Of a stretch of DNA of 64,000 nt, positions 32,099 through 41,960 are shown piece after piece (position 1 is the first letter of the stretch; each line of letters starts with the position of its first letter). The stretch comes from Kitasatospora sp052076145 (GTDB lineage Bacteria; Actinomycetota; Actinomycetes; Streptomycetales; Streptomycetaceae). The notes under the pieces are model-generated. The model made no database searches and had not been told where the DNA came from. It worked only from the letters and a program-made list of their open reading frames with translations. Location: positions 930,001 to 994,000 of the forward strand of contig NZ_CP197246.1 of NCBI RefSeq assembly GCF_052076145.1, in the 5' to 3' direction. The translations under genes and the position numbers were made by a program.

Positions 32099-35056
32099 TC
32101 AGGGGCGGGGCCGGGGTGGCTGGGCGCACTTCGGGCACGGGGTGAGGTAGTTCCCCTGGTACCCGGCCTCGTGCAGCACCTTGTCGATTCGGGTGGTGGC
32201 CGTCGTGGCGCTCTGCCCGGCGGCGACCAACTCGCGTACGGCGGTGAGGAAGAGTGGCATGTCCTTCTGGTCGAGGGCATGTACGCAGTCCTGGCTGCCC
32301 TGCCAGGCCTGGGTGGCGACGGCGTGCCAGGCGATCTCGGCCTGGGGGTCGGGCACCCGGAAGTAGTAGCCGTTCTCCCAGCCGGCCACCCGGCCCAGGT
32401 CCTCGCAGGTGGGACGGACCTTGCTCAGCTGGGGCCAGCTGATGTCGTTGGCCTTGGTGTCCGCGCGCAGCAGACTGGTGAACCAGTTGGCGTCGGCGAC
32501 GGCCTGGCTCAGCAGGAAGCCGCCGCCGAGGCGGCGCCAGCTGTACACCTGACCCGCCCTGACCTCGGCGGAGACCGTCACGGGGGTGAGATCCGCCCAC
32601 TGCCGCGTGTTCCGCTGGGCGATGGCCGGGCTGGCGATGGGGCCGGTCTGCCGCGTCCGGTAGACGGTGTCCGGCACGGCGATCCCCAGCGCCGCCACAC
32701 AGAGCAGGCTCACGCACAGGCGCCGGACGCCGCGCGAGCCACGGCGCGCCCCCGGCGGGTGCGGGCGCGGCCTCCCTGCCCGGCGCGGCCGCACCCGCCG
32801 CAGCAGTGACGCCGTCGCGGCCACCAGGGCGGCGGTGATCGCACCGAGCACCACTGTGCCGGTCAGCATGACGGGGAAGAGGTCCCAGCGCATCAGCTTC
32901 CAGGCCGGGCGCCAGGCGCAGCTGCGTTCGAGGGTGTTCAGTGCCCTGACGCACCCGTCCGAGGAGACGAGCAGGAACATCCCGCCGAGCCCCAGCACCG
33001 CCGCCGTCCCGGCCGCGATCAGGGTGCCGAGCAGCCGGTGCCGGGAGGAGGCGGTGACGGCGGTGACGGCTGCCACCGCCGTGCCCGCCACCAGAGCCAC
33101 GAACACCCAGGTCAGGTAGCTCAGCACGTACGGACCGTCGTGGCCCTGCGCCGCTCGCTGCGAGGTGTGCAGGTACGCCTGCACACCGGCCACGCCCACC
33201 CAGGCCAGCACCCCGCCGAGCAGGCCCGGCAGCAGCACCCGGCGCAGCCGTGGCAGCGGCTCCCCCGCTGGTGCTGCCGGGGCGCCACCCGCCCATCCAG
33301 GGGTGCCGGTGGCGGCCGAACCGAGCGACCAGGCGGCCAGCGGCAGCACCCACAGGGCCGCCACCGAGACCGGAGCCAGCGGCGGGCGGATGAGGTCACC
33401 CAGGATCGGCAGCACCACGGCGACGGCGGAGACCATGACGGGGTGCGCCACGGCCGAGCCGGGGAAGACCTGCTCGATCATCCGGCGGATCCCGGCGGTT
33501 CCGTACGAGAACCCGCCGACGTACACCATCCCGTTCACCCACCACCAGGTGAACCAGGACGCGAGCACCAGGCACGACGCCACCAGGCTGAGCAGCAGGA
33601 CCGGGCGGAGCGTCCTCCGGCGCCAACTGGCGGCCCACAGACTGGCGCACTGGGTGACCCACCAGGCGAATGCTCCACCGGCGACCACGGGCAGCAGCAG
33701 GAAGTACGGCCGGTCCGGCAGCCAGTTCGGCCCGAAGGCATAGCCGGTGAGCAGCGCGCCGGCCACTGATCCGGCGCCCAGCCACAGCCCCGCCCGGATA
33801 CCCGTCGGCACCCGGCCCGAGGTCAGGACGGCGTAGACCACCGACCGCCAGAGCGCCACCCCGGCGATCCCGGTGACCAGCGCGGCGGGCGCGAGTGCGA
33901 CCAGCTGTTCCAGCCCCTCGCTGCCCAGGTTGTACGGCGCCAGGGCGTAGAACAGGTGGAACGCGATCAGGGTCGTGGCGGCCCCGGTCAGGAACATCGG
34001 CAGCGCCTGGACACCGAACAGCGCCGCAGGGTCGGTCAGCGCGTCCCGGCGTTGGTGCCAGTGCGGGTGTGTGCTCCACGGCTCCCGGAGCCGGGCGAGG
34101 GCGCGCCGGAGGCGGCCGCCCGAGTCGGGCACGGTGACGGCCCAGCTGTGCGGGTCCGCGCCCCAGCGCACTGCGGCCAGGTCGGCGTAGACCTCCCGGC
34201 TGCGCAGCACGTCCGCCCGCGCCAGGTGCACCAGGGCGACCATGACGGCGGGGAGCAGCAGGTTCCGGACCGCCGACGGCCCGTTGTCGTGCCAGTTCCA
34301 CCACCGGAGTTGACTGTGGATGAGGCTGCCCTGCCAGGCCAGGTAGGGGACGAACACGACGGCGAGGAACGTCCGCCACAGGGCGACGGTGGCGTAGGTG
34401 ATCGAGACGTCCCGGTTGGCGATGTGGGCGAGCTCGTGCAGCAGCACCGCGCGGAAGCGTTCCAGGTCACTTCGCCGGCTGGCGAGCAGGCCGCCGTGCA
34501 GACAGACGACCGGCCTACGGGTCCGCCCGAACACCACCGCACCGGTCGATGCGGCAGCCGGGTCGACCACCACCCGCGGCACCCGGGCCAGGCCGGCGGT
34601 GGCCGCCAGACCGGCCAGCAGGTCGCCGAGTTCGCCGTCCTGGTCGAGCAGGGCCAGCGGCACGACCCGGCCGCGCCGGGCCTTCCAGGCGGGCAGAGCC
34701 AGCAGCAGCACCCCCGCCGCCGCGGAGAGCAGGGCCGGCCATCCGACGATCTCCCACCAGGGCGGTGGCGGCGCGTACTTGGCCAGGCAGGCGAGGAAGG
34801 CGACGTCCTGCCCCAGCACCCCGGCCGCCGAGATCGCGTCGCCCCCGCGCACCGGGTCCACCCCCGCCGCGAGCTCGCAGCTCTGGTACCCCAGCACGGA
34901 ATCGCTGTGCAGGCCGCCGTAGATGGCCGGCAGCATCATCGACCCGCTGGCCGCCAGCAACAGCACCAGCAGCATCGCGAACCGCACGGTCGTGCCCGCA
35001 CCCAGCGCCCGCTCGTCGATCCGCGGCCGTGGGACGGCGGTGGCCATCGGGGTCAC
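32099..35056 (-). CDS. Large multi-pass membrane M48/M56 metalloprotease
   Basis: 985 residues. Near residue 200 the zinc motif LLHELAHIANRDVSITYATVALW (HExxH) is followed by a downstream SREVYADLAAVRWG (Glu ligand region), as in M48 peptidases with the active site between membrane helices. Beyond residue 320 come roughly 10 further hydrophobic segments and an extracytoplasmic C-terminal domain with ARPTCEDLGRVAGW and a CPKC pair. Far larger than HtpX (about 290 residues). GTG 35056 overlaps the upstream stop (GTGA), favouring it over ATG 35047. Role unknown, perhaps signalling or envelope quality control. Confidence 0.8.
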   Translation of the reverse strand: MTPMATAVPRPRIDERALGAGTTVRFAMLLVLLLAASGSMMLPAIYGGLHSDSVLGYQSCELAAGVDPVRGGDAISAAGVLGQDVAFLACLAKYAPPPPWWEIVGWPALLSAAAGVLLLALPAWKARRGRVVPLALLDQDGELGDLLAGLAATAGLARVPRVVVDPAAASTGAVVFGRTRRPVVCLHGGLLASRRSDLERFRAVLLHELAHIANRDVSITYATVALWRTFLAVVFVPYLAWQGSLIHSQLRWWNWHDNGPSAVRNLLLPAVMVALVHLARADVLRSREVYADLAAVRWGADPHSWAVTVPDSGGRLRRALARLREPWSTHPHWHQRRDALTDPAALFGVQALPMFLTGAATTLIAFHLFYALAPYNLGSEGLEQLVALAPAALVTGIAGVALWRSVVYAVLTSGRVPTGIRAGLWLGAGSVAGALLTGYAFGPNWLPDRPYFLLLPVVAGGAFAWWVTQCASLWAASWRRRTLRPVLLLSLVASCLVLASWFTWWWVNGMVYVGGFSYGTAGIRRMIEQVFPGSAVAHPVMVSAVAVVLPILGDLIRPPLAPVSVAALWVLPLAAWSLGSAATGTPGWAGGAPAAPAGEPLPRLRRVLLPGLLGGVLAWVGVAGVQAYLHTSQRAAQGHDGPYVLSYLTWVFVALVAGTAVAAVTAVTASSRHRLLGTLIAAGTAAVLGLGGMFLLVSSDGCVRALNTLERSCAWRPAWKLMRWDLFPVMLTGTVVLGAITAALVAATASLLRRVRPRRAGRPRPHPPGARRGSRGVRRLCVSLLCVAALGIAVPDTVYRTRQTGPIASPAIAQRNTRQWADLTPVTVSAEVRAGQVYSWRRLGGGFLLSQAVADANWFTSLLRADTKANDISWPQLSKVRPTCEDLGRVAGWENGYYFRVPDPQAEIAWHAVATQAWQGSQDCVHALDQKDMPLFLTAVRELVAAGQSATTATTRIDKVLHEAGYQGNYLTPCPKCAQPPRPRP

Positions 35057-35577
35057 TCACCGACTGCGGGTGCGGCGTCCGGCCCGGCCAGCGCCAGCTT
35101 GGCCACCACCGCGTCCGCGAGCTCCTGCGCCCGCTCGGCCGACAGCCCCCGCCGCTGGGCCGTCTCCAGCACCAACTGCTGCACCTCACCCAGCTGCTCG
35201 CGGGTCAGCGGCGGGATGGTGACGGGCGGGACGGGGCGCCGGAGGACCTTGCGCAGCGCGGCCTTCACCCCCTTCTCGGCGAGCTCGACCCCGATGCCCG
35301 CGATCCGCTTCGCCGCCTCGTCGAGCGCCAGCCAGAGCACCGGCGACACCAGCACGGCGATCTCGCCCATGCCGAACCCCAGCGGTTCGCGCCGCGCGCC
35401 CTTGCCGCCGAGCCGTCGCACGACGGTGGCGTCGTCGAACCGGAACAGCCCGTCCACCAGCGGCGTCTCGTCCGGAGCCAGCTCGGCCACGATGTCGCGG
35501 ACGAGATCGCGCACCCGGGCGCCGTCGGCACCCGGGGAGCCGGACGGGGAACCGGACGTGACAACTGCGGAATCCAT
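35053..35577 (-). CDS. Hypothetical protein coupled to the M48 protease
   Basis: 174 residues, no signal peptide. One amphipathic/hydrophobic stretch (GMGEIAVLVSPVLWLALDEAAKRIAGIGVELAEKG) and two helical regions rich in Arg, Leu and Ala. ATG 35577 has GGGGGA upstream. It overlaps the protease start by 4 nt, so it is likely a partner or regulator of that protease. Family not recognised. Confidence 0.7.
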   Translation of the reverse strand: MDSAVVTSGSPSGSPGADGARVRDLVRDIVAELAPDETPLVDGLFRFDDATVVRRLGGKGARREPLGFGMGEIAVLVSPVLWLALDEAAKRIAGIGVELAEKGVKAALRKVLRRPVPPVTIPPLTREQLGEVQQLVLETAQRRGLSAERAQELADAVVAKLALAGPDAAPAVGE

Positions 35578-35742
35578 GTCGATCCCCCGGGGGTTCGTCG
35601 CCTGACCGCGCCTACCGCGCCGACCGCTTCGGTGGCGCAAGCGGCACTCTGGCACGAAACTCCGATGGTTCGGAAGCGGTCTGACTGAACGTCGACAGTT
35701 TCGGCACAGTCGTCACGGCGCCGGGGTTCTCACTGCGCCGCC

Positions 35743-35849
35743 CCGGCCGGTGACGCCCTCGAACGCACCGTCTTCCACGGACAGCACGCCGCGAAGAAGG
35801 GCGCCGCACGCCAGAGGTAGGCGCGCCCCACGAGGGCGTCACCGGCCGG
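35743..35849. repeat. 19-bp perfect inverted repeat flanking 69 bp
   Basis: 35743-35761 is the exact reverse complement of 35831-35849 (arms start CCGGCCGGTGACGCCC). The unit is 107 bp long and lies 10 bp beyond the stop of the lectin gene. It could be a very long-looped terminator, or a small non-autonomous mobile element (MITE-like). No target-site duplication is obvious. The rest of 35578-35859 is non-coding. Confidence 0.7.
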
Positions 35850-35859
35850 CTGCCGGACG

Positions 35860-36363
35860 CTACCGCGCGTTCCAGAGCTGGGTGTTGCCGCCGTAACAGC
35901 CCCACTGCACGAGGCTGGTGCCGTCCGAGTGGCTCCACGAGGCATCGAGACACTTGCCGCTGTCCACGTTCACCATCTCGTACCCTCCCCCCTTGGGGAC
36001 CGAGTTCCAGAGCTGGGTGTTGCCGCCGTAGCAGGCCCACTGCACGACGGCCGTGCCGTCCGAGTGGCTCCACGAAGCATCGAGACACTTGCCGCTGTCC
36101 ACGTTCACGACCTCGTACGCTCCGCCCACGGCAACCGTGTACCAACGCTGGGTGTTGCCGCCGTAGCAGCCCCACTGCACGACGGCCGTGCCGTCCGAGT
36201 GGCTCCAGGAGGCGTCCATGCACCTACCGCTGTCGACGTTGGCGATCTCCCATCCACTTGCCGCACTCGCCGCCGGGGCCGCGGACAGCATGAGTGTCAT
36301 CGCCGAGACACCCACGCCGGCAACGGTCGCCGCATAACGCATCTTCTTGGATATTCCGAACAT
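35860..36363 (-). CDS. Secreted ricin-type beta-trefoil lectin, three near-identical repeats
   Basis: 167 residues. A Sec signal peptide (MRYAATVAGVGVSAMTLMLSAAPAASA) precedes a single beta-trefoil made of three 45-residue repeats, each with VDSGKC(L/M)DASWSHSDGT and VQWxCYGGNTQ(L/R)W, i.e. the QxW lectin motif. No catalytic domain is attached, so it is a stand-alone carbohydrate-binding protein. The repeats are almost identical in DNA as well (135-bp period), which suggests recent duplication or gene conversion. GGAAGAGG lies upstream of the ATG. Confidence 0.9.
   Translation of the reverse strand: MFGISKKMRYAATVAGVGVSAMTLMLSAAPAASAASGWEIANVDSGRCMDASWSHSDGTAVVQWGCYGGNTQRWYTVAVGGAYEVVNVDSGKCLDASWSHSDGTAVVQWACYGGNTQLWNSVPKGGGYEMVNVDSGKCLDASWSHSDGTSLVQWGCYGGNTQLWNAR
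35884..36240. repeat. 135-bp direct repeats inside the lectin gene
   Basis: The segment beginning GTTGCCGCCGTA(A/G)CAG recurs at 35884, 36019 and 36154, exactly 135 bp apart, with only scattered differences over roughly 85 bp per copy. Confidence 0.85.
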
Positions 36364-36796
36364 CCCTGGCCTCTTCCCCGTGCCGTGTTGTCGCCTCCGG
36401 CTTGAGCCGGGCGACTTGACTGACAGGATTCTGTCAAAGGTGACGTCACTATCGGCTGCCTACGTTTGGCCATTTCGAATTCGGCGACCGGACCGGGTGA
36501 CAAGAGGTCATATCTCATGACTAGCAGGCAAGTAGCGGGCACCAAGGAGAGGCTTGCCACGCCTGCTGTGAAAGCGGTGACATGGGCCGGAAGCCGATCA
36601 TGGCCGAGAACCTGCTTGGCGACTCGATGGGCGAGCTGAACTCCGGCACGGGCGACCCAAATGCCCGAATTGGGGCCATCGCGGTCCACCGCGATCGTAC
36701 TCGAACGCATAGGAAGAAAATCCTCCCATCGCGCACGAAATCCCTTTATCCTACTGTCTCGCGCTCCGCAATCCAGCCCTTCAAGAAGTAGGCCCC
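36364..36796. other. 433-bp intergenic region with palindromes, no gene seen
   Basis: Between the divergent lectin and lipoprotein genes. It holds TGACAG-GATT-CTGTCA (36421-36436) and the perfect palindrome GTGACGTCAC (36440-36449) near the lectin start, and AT-richer DNA (about 36700-36770) before the lipoprotein that probably contains its promoter. Short open frames here have poor codon use and no recognisable product. Confidence 0.5.
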
Positions 36797-37594
36797 ATGA
36801 CCTCCCAGCGGTCCCTTTCCACCGTCGCCGTCAGCCTGCTGCTGGCTCTCACCACCGCGGCCTGCGGCGGCACCGAGAAGCACGCTGCGGCCGACCCGTC
36901 CGCCTCAGCGCCGGCGACGGCGACGGCGACTCCGGCACTGACCGAGCTGAGTGGTGAGGAGATCCTCAAGCAGGCGCAGCAGGCGATGGCGCAGGCATCG
37001 TCGTTCCGAGAGGTGGGCGAGGTGGCGGACGGGGACGGGAACGCCGCGCTGGACCTGGCTGCGGACAGACAGGGAAACTGCGTCGGCACCGTGCGGGAGC
37101 GGAAGGCGGGCGGGTTCGAGGTGCGTCACTCAGCCACCCAGACGTGGATCAAGCCCGATGCCGTCGGCTGGCAGGCCCTGATCGTCAAGCAGGGAGCCTC
37201 CGCAGAGGTCGCTACGGCTGTGGCGGGCCGAGTCGAGGGCCGATATCTGACAGCGGGGCCGGGAGATTCGGGCCTGGAGGGGATGACCGAGCTGTGCAGG
37301 ACGATGTCGGACATCCCCAAGGGACTGGCCGGCGCGACCAAGGTGGTCAAGGGGCCGGTCCAGGTCACCGAAGGTGTGCTGAGCATCAGTCTCACCGTCA
37401 CGGATGCTGACGGGAGCTCAAGCCAGGTTTACGTGGCCGCCACCGGCAAGCCGTACCTGACGAAGCTCGAGGACCAGGCATCCACCGTTCCCACCCAGAT
37501 CGTCTTCAGGGACTTCGACAAGCCCGTCACCGTCGAAGCTCCGGCCGCCGATCAGGTCCTCGACACCAAGGCCCTCGGGAAGCAGCTCGGGTAG
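36797..37594 (+). CDS. Lipoprotein, LppX/LprAFG-like
   Basis: 265 residues. A lipobox LTTAAC ends the signal peptide (Cys at about 23), followed by a Ser/Thr/Ala-rich linker. The body has an ILKQAQQAMAQASSFREVGEVADGDG start and later TKVVKGPVQVTEGVLSISLTVTDADGS and KPYLTKLEDQ, the layout of mycobacterial-type LppX/LprG lipid-binding lipoproteins. Ligand unknown. Convergent with the sigma factor gene 30 bp away. Confidence 0.75.
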   Translation: MTSQRSLSTVAVSLLLALTTAACGGTEKHAAADPSASAPATATATPALTELSGEEILKQAQQAMAQASSFREVGEVADGDGNAALDLAADRQGNCVGTVRERKAGGFEVRHSATQTWIKPDAVGWQALIVKQGASAEVATAVAGRVEGRYLTAGPGDSGLEGMTELCRTMSDIPKGLAGATKVVKGPVQVTEGVLSISLTVTDADGSSSQVYVAATGKPYLTKLEDQASTVPTQIVFRDFDKPVTVEAPAADQVLDTKALGKQLG

Positions 37595-37624
37595 GCCTGG
37601 GCCGGCGGGGCGCGGAGGCGGGCG

Positions 37625-38623
37625 TCACTCCAGGACCGGCGCCAGGCCGAACCCCGCGACGAGCTCCGGTTCGAGGAAGGTGACCATCCGGGCGATCCCG
37701 GTGGGCGTGACGGTGAGCAGCTGGACGCCGTGCCCGTGGTGGAGCCCGTCGCCCTCCCGCCGGTAGATGGCGAGCGCGGGTTGGCCGTTGGCCGTGGTGG
37801 GGAGCAGCCGGTTGACGCCGGGGCCGCCGAGGACCGTGCCTTCGATGAAGCGGCCGACGGCCTCGCGGCCACGGAACCAGGTCAGGTGCGGCGGCATCTC
37901 CAGCGCGACGTCCTCCCGGAGCAGTCGCAGCAGGCCGTCCATGTCGGCCTGCTCGAAGGCGACGACGTACTGGTCGACCAGTCGGCGGAGTTCCGGCCCG
38001 GTCGGCTCGGCGATCTCGTCCTCCAGCGGTGCCAGCCGTTCGAGCTGGGCACGGGCACGCTGCAGGGCGCTGTTGACGGCGGCGGTCGTGGTGTCCAGCA
38101 GCTCGGCCGTCTCGGAGGCCCGCCAGGCCAGCACGTCACGCAGGATCAGCACCGCCCGCTGCCGGGCCGGCAGGTACTGCAGCGCGCTGATCAGCGCGAG
38201 CCGGACGCTGCCCCGGGCAGCGACGACAGCCGCCGGGTCGGCGAGCGGTTCCACCCACTCGACCCCGGCCGTGGCCAGGACGAGTGGTTGCTCCGGGTCC
38301 TCGCTCGGGCCGGCCAGGCCCGACGGCAGGACTCTGGTGCTCCGGTGCCGGAGAGCGGTCAGACAGGCATTGGTGGCGATCTTGTACAGCCAGGCGCGCA
38401 GCGAGGACCGGCCCTCGAAACGACCGTACGAACGCCAGGCGCGCAGATACGTCTCCTGCACCAGGTCCTCGGCGTCGTGGATCGAACCGAGCATGCGGTA
38501 GCAGTGGACCAACAGCTCGGTCCGGTAGCCGTCGGTGAGCCGGGTGAACTCCTCGTCGCCCTCGGGCATCGGCGTCGCCCCTTCCGTCCGGCGCACCCGC
38601 CGCGCATCCAGTGTCCCTGTCAT
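37625..38623 (-). CDS. ECF sigma factor with C-terminal SnoaL-like domain (SigG/SigJ-like)
   Basis: 332 residues. Region 2 (YRMLGSIHDAEDLVQETYLRAWRS), region 4 (YLPARQRAVLILRDVLAWRASETAELLDTTTAAVNSALQRARAQL) and a C-terminal NTF2/SnoaL-like domain (LRRLVDQYVVAFEQADMDGLLRLLREDVALEMPPHLTWFRGREAV). ECF factors of this build regulate themselves through the tail rather than a classical anti-sigma. ATG 38623 has GGAGGAGG close upstream; ATG 38569 with GGAAGGGG is an alternative. No anti-sigma gene is adjacent. Confidence 0.88.
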   Translation of the reverse strand: MTGTLDARRVRRTEGATPMPEGDEEFTRLTDGYRTELLVHCYRMLGSIHDAEDLVQETYLRAWRSYGRFEGRSSLRAWLYKIATNACLTALRHRSTRVLPSGLAGPSEDPEQPLVLATAGVEWVEPLADPAAVVAARGSVRLALISALQYLPARQRAVLILRDVLAWRASETAELLDTTTAAVNSALQRARAQLERLAPLEDEIAEPTGPELRRLVDQYVVAFEQADMDGLLRLLREDVALEMPPHLTWFRGREAVGRFIEGTVLGGPGVNRLLPTTANGQPALAIYRREGDGLHHGHGVQLLTVTPTGIARMVTFLEPELVAGFGLAPVLE

Positions 38624-38699
38624 CCTGCCTCCTCCGGCCCGCATGCCCTCGTAGGTGAAGACCGCGCGGGCCGGGAGAACTCATCGGTCGGCTCGGCTC

Positions 38700-39467
38700 T
38701 CAGCTCAGCGCACTCAGCCCCTCCACGCCGAGCAGATAGGCGGGCCGGTCGTGGCCGGGATCACTCACGAGCTCGACGACGGCCTTGCCGACCTGTTCCG
38801 GGGTGAGCGTCGGCCCGACCCGGTCGAGGAAGGTCGGGACGTCGACACCCGCGCGCGCCGCGTACGCCGCCACCGCCGTCTCGCCGAGGCCGGTGGCGGG
38901 GGTGAGCTTCGGGAGCACCGAGACGAACCTGATGCCCAGGGCCCCGCGCTCGGACTCCTCGCCGGCGTAGGCGGAGACGAACCTCACCGTGGCCTTGGCC
39001 CCCGCGTAACCGCCACTGATCGGCGAGCCGAAGACCGCGGCTCCGCTGGAGAGCGCGATGACCACGCTGCCGGGGTCGAGCGGGGCGAGCAGCGCCTCGC
39101 GGGTCCAGTGGAACGCCTGCTTGACATCGACCTCCCAGGGGCGGCTGAAGCTCTCCCAGGTGTGGCGGTGGATCGGACGTGACAGCGGGCTCGCCCCCGC
39201 GTTGAGCACGAGGACCTGCGGCCGGTACCGGTCGATCAGCCGGCCCGCCACGACGGGATCGGTCGCGTCGGCGGTCACCGGGGTGAAACCGTCACCGAGC
39301 TGCGCCTGGACCTCTGCCAACTCCCCGCTGCTCCGGGCCACCCCGACGACCCGGGCCCCTGCCTGGCACAGCGCGGTCGCGACACCGCGGCCGAAGCCCC
39401 GGCCCGCGCCGGTGACGAGCGCCGTCGTTCCGGCGATTTCTGTTCCGGCGATTTCTTGCGTGGACAT
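38700..39467 (-). CDS. Short-chain dehydrogenase/reductase
   Basis: 255 residues. ALVTGAGRGFGRGVATALCQAGARVVGVAR is the NAD(P) motif, NAG follows in VLNAGASP, and GGYAGAKATVRF supplies the Tyr-x-x-x-Lys pair. The N-terminus contains an in-frame 15-bp tandem duplication encoding EIAGTEIAGT (39427-39455). It lies upstream of, and in the same direction as, the sigma-factor gene with a 76-bp gap. Substrate unknown. Confidence 0.88.
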   Translation of the reverse strand: MSTQEIAGTEIAGTTALVTGAGRGFGRGVATALCQAGARVVGVARSSGELAEVQAQLGDGFTPVTADATDPVVAGRLIDRYRPQVLVLNAGASPLSRPIHRHTWESFSRPWEVDVKQAFHWTREALLAPLDPGSVVIALSSGAAVFGSPISGGYAGAKATVRFVSAYAGEESERGALGIRFVSVLPKLTPATGLGETAVAAYAARAGVDVPTFLDRVGPTLTPEQVGKAVVELVSDPGHDRPAYLLGVEGLSALS

Positions 39468-39577
39468 CCCGAACTCCTCGGTCGGTACCGAGAGCGCGCG
39501 GGTGCGCGGCCCTCACTGATGAGGACTCCGGGCACGGTCAGGACTCATCGCCGGGACGAGCCCGGAGACCGCGGGGC

Positions 39578-39964
39578 TCAGGCGGTGCGGCCCAGGGTGG
39601 CGAGGTAGGCGCGCCAGCCGCCGTGGGTGGTGATCTCGCGGTGGATGCCGCGTTCGGCCTCGCCCCGGGCGAGGAGCATCGAGAGGCAGGCGCTGCCGTC
39701 GGCGAGCTGGATGACGCCGAGCTCCAGCTCGCGGGGTTCGCCGGGGAGGATGACGTCGCGCAGGTGCTCCAGGGAGACGTCGTAGAGCTCGCCCTCGATG
39801 GCGGTGGGGGCGGCGGGGTCGGGGTGGAGGCCGGGGCAGACGTCGTCGATGGAGAAGAAGCGGTAGCCGGGGGCGGTGGTGACGGGGCCGATCAGGGCGT
39901 CGGCGACCGAGGCGTGGAAGGGGCCGCCGACCATGGCCTGGCCGTTGAAGAAGATACGGGCCAT
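39578..39964 (-). CDS. Stand-alone allophanate hydrolase C-terminal-like domain protein
   Basis: 128 residues. ARIFFNGQAMVGGPFHASV...AIEGELYDVSLEHLRDVILPGEPRELELGVIQLADGSACLSMLL resembles the gamma-glutamylcyclotransferase-like C-terminal domain of allophanate hydrolase (AtzF), found without the amidase domain. In AtzF that domain processes the N-carboxycarbamate intermediate, so a role in urea-nitrogen release is possible here. GGAG lies 6 nt before the ATG. Downstream of malate synthase on the same strand. Confidence 0.7.
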   Translation of the reverse strand: MARIFFNGQAMVGGPFHASVADALIGPVTTAPGYRFFSIDDVCPGLHPDPAAPTAIEGELYDVSLEHLRDVILPGEPRELELGVIQLADGSACLSMLLARGEAERGIHREITTHGGWRAYLATLGRTA

Positions 39965-40116
39965 CAGGAGCTCCAGGGGAGGAAAGAACGTCGCGGCCGG
40001 GCAGGGCGCCCGGCCGCGACGTACGGACCGGAGCAATCGCCGCCGCCAGTGCTACAGCTTGGCAGGCGGCAGGGCGATCACCGGCGGATAGATTGTGGGC
40101 AGTCCAGCAGGGCCGG

Positions 40117-41769
<1,653 letters not shown>

Positions 41770-41833
41770 GGGCAGGACACTCCTTGGACGGTTGAGCCAG
41801 CGAAGGGAGCTCCGGTGGGAACTTCCCTGATCT

Positions 41834-41857
41834 GAAACCCACCTACTGGCGGGTTTC
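41834..41857. promoter_or_regulatory. Imperfect palindrome between aceB and allR
   Basis: GAAACCC (41834-41840) and GGGTTTC (41851-41857) are perfect inverted arms; the symmetry continues inward as A-CC/GG-C around TACT (one mismatch), giving 9 of 10 paired positions per arm. It lies 65 bp from aceB and is a candidate operator for malate synthase control. Confidence 0.45.
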
Positions 41858-41877
41858 CTTCTGTAGGGTGGAGACTA

Positions 41878-41910
41878 GTTTCCGCGATACAGAATTTCAA
41901 CGGTTTGTTG
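41878..41910. promoter_or_regulatory. Composite operator upstream of allR (two motifs)
   Basis: GTTTCCGCGATACAGAAT (41878-41895) matches the TTCC-n7-GAA-type site near hyi. Two bases later CAACGGTTTGTTG (41898-41910; reverse complement CAACAAACCGTTG) matches the purine-island palindrome. A weak plus-strand promoter TTGAGG (41908)-16-TACTCC (41930) overlaps the second motif, suggesting autoregulation. Confidence 0.5.
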
Positions 41911-41960
41911 AGGTAGATCGCTGGGACTCTACTCCTCCCCCGACAGCGAAGGGAACGCCG

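Noticed and set aside
36297..36710. Minus-strand open frame between lectin and lipoprotein
   Set aside because: Overlaps the lectin signal peptide, has no ribosome site and no recognisable domain; treated as intergenic.
36582..36791. 69-codon plus-strand frame just before the lipoprotein
   Set aside because: Codon use is unlike the neighbours and it spans the likely promoter; no family recognised.
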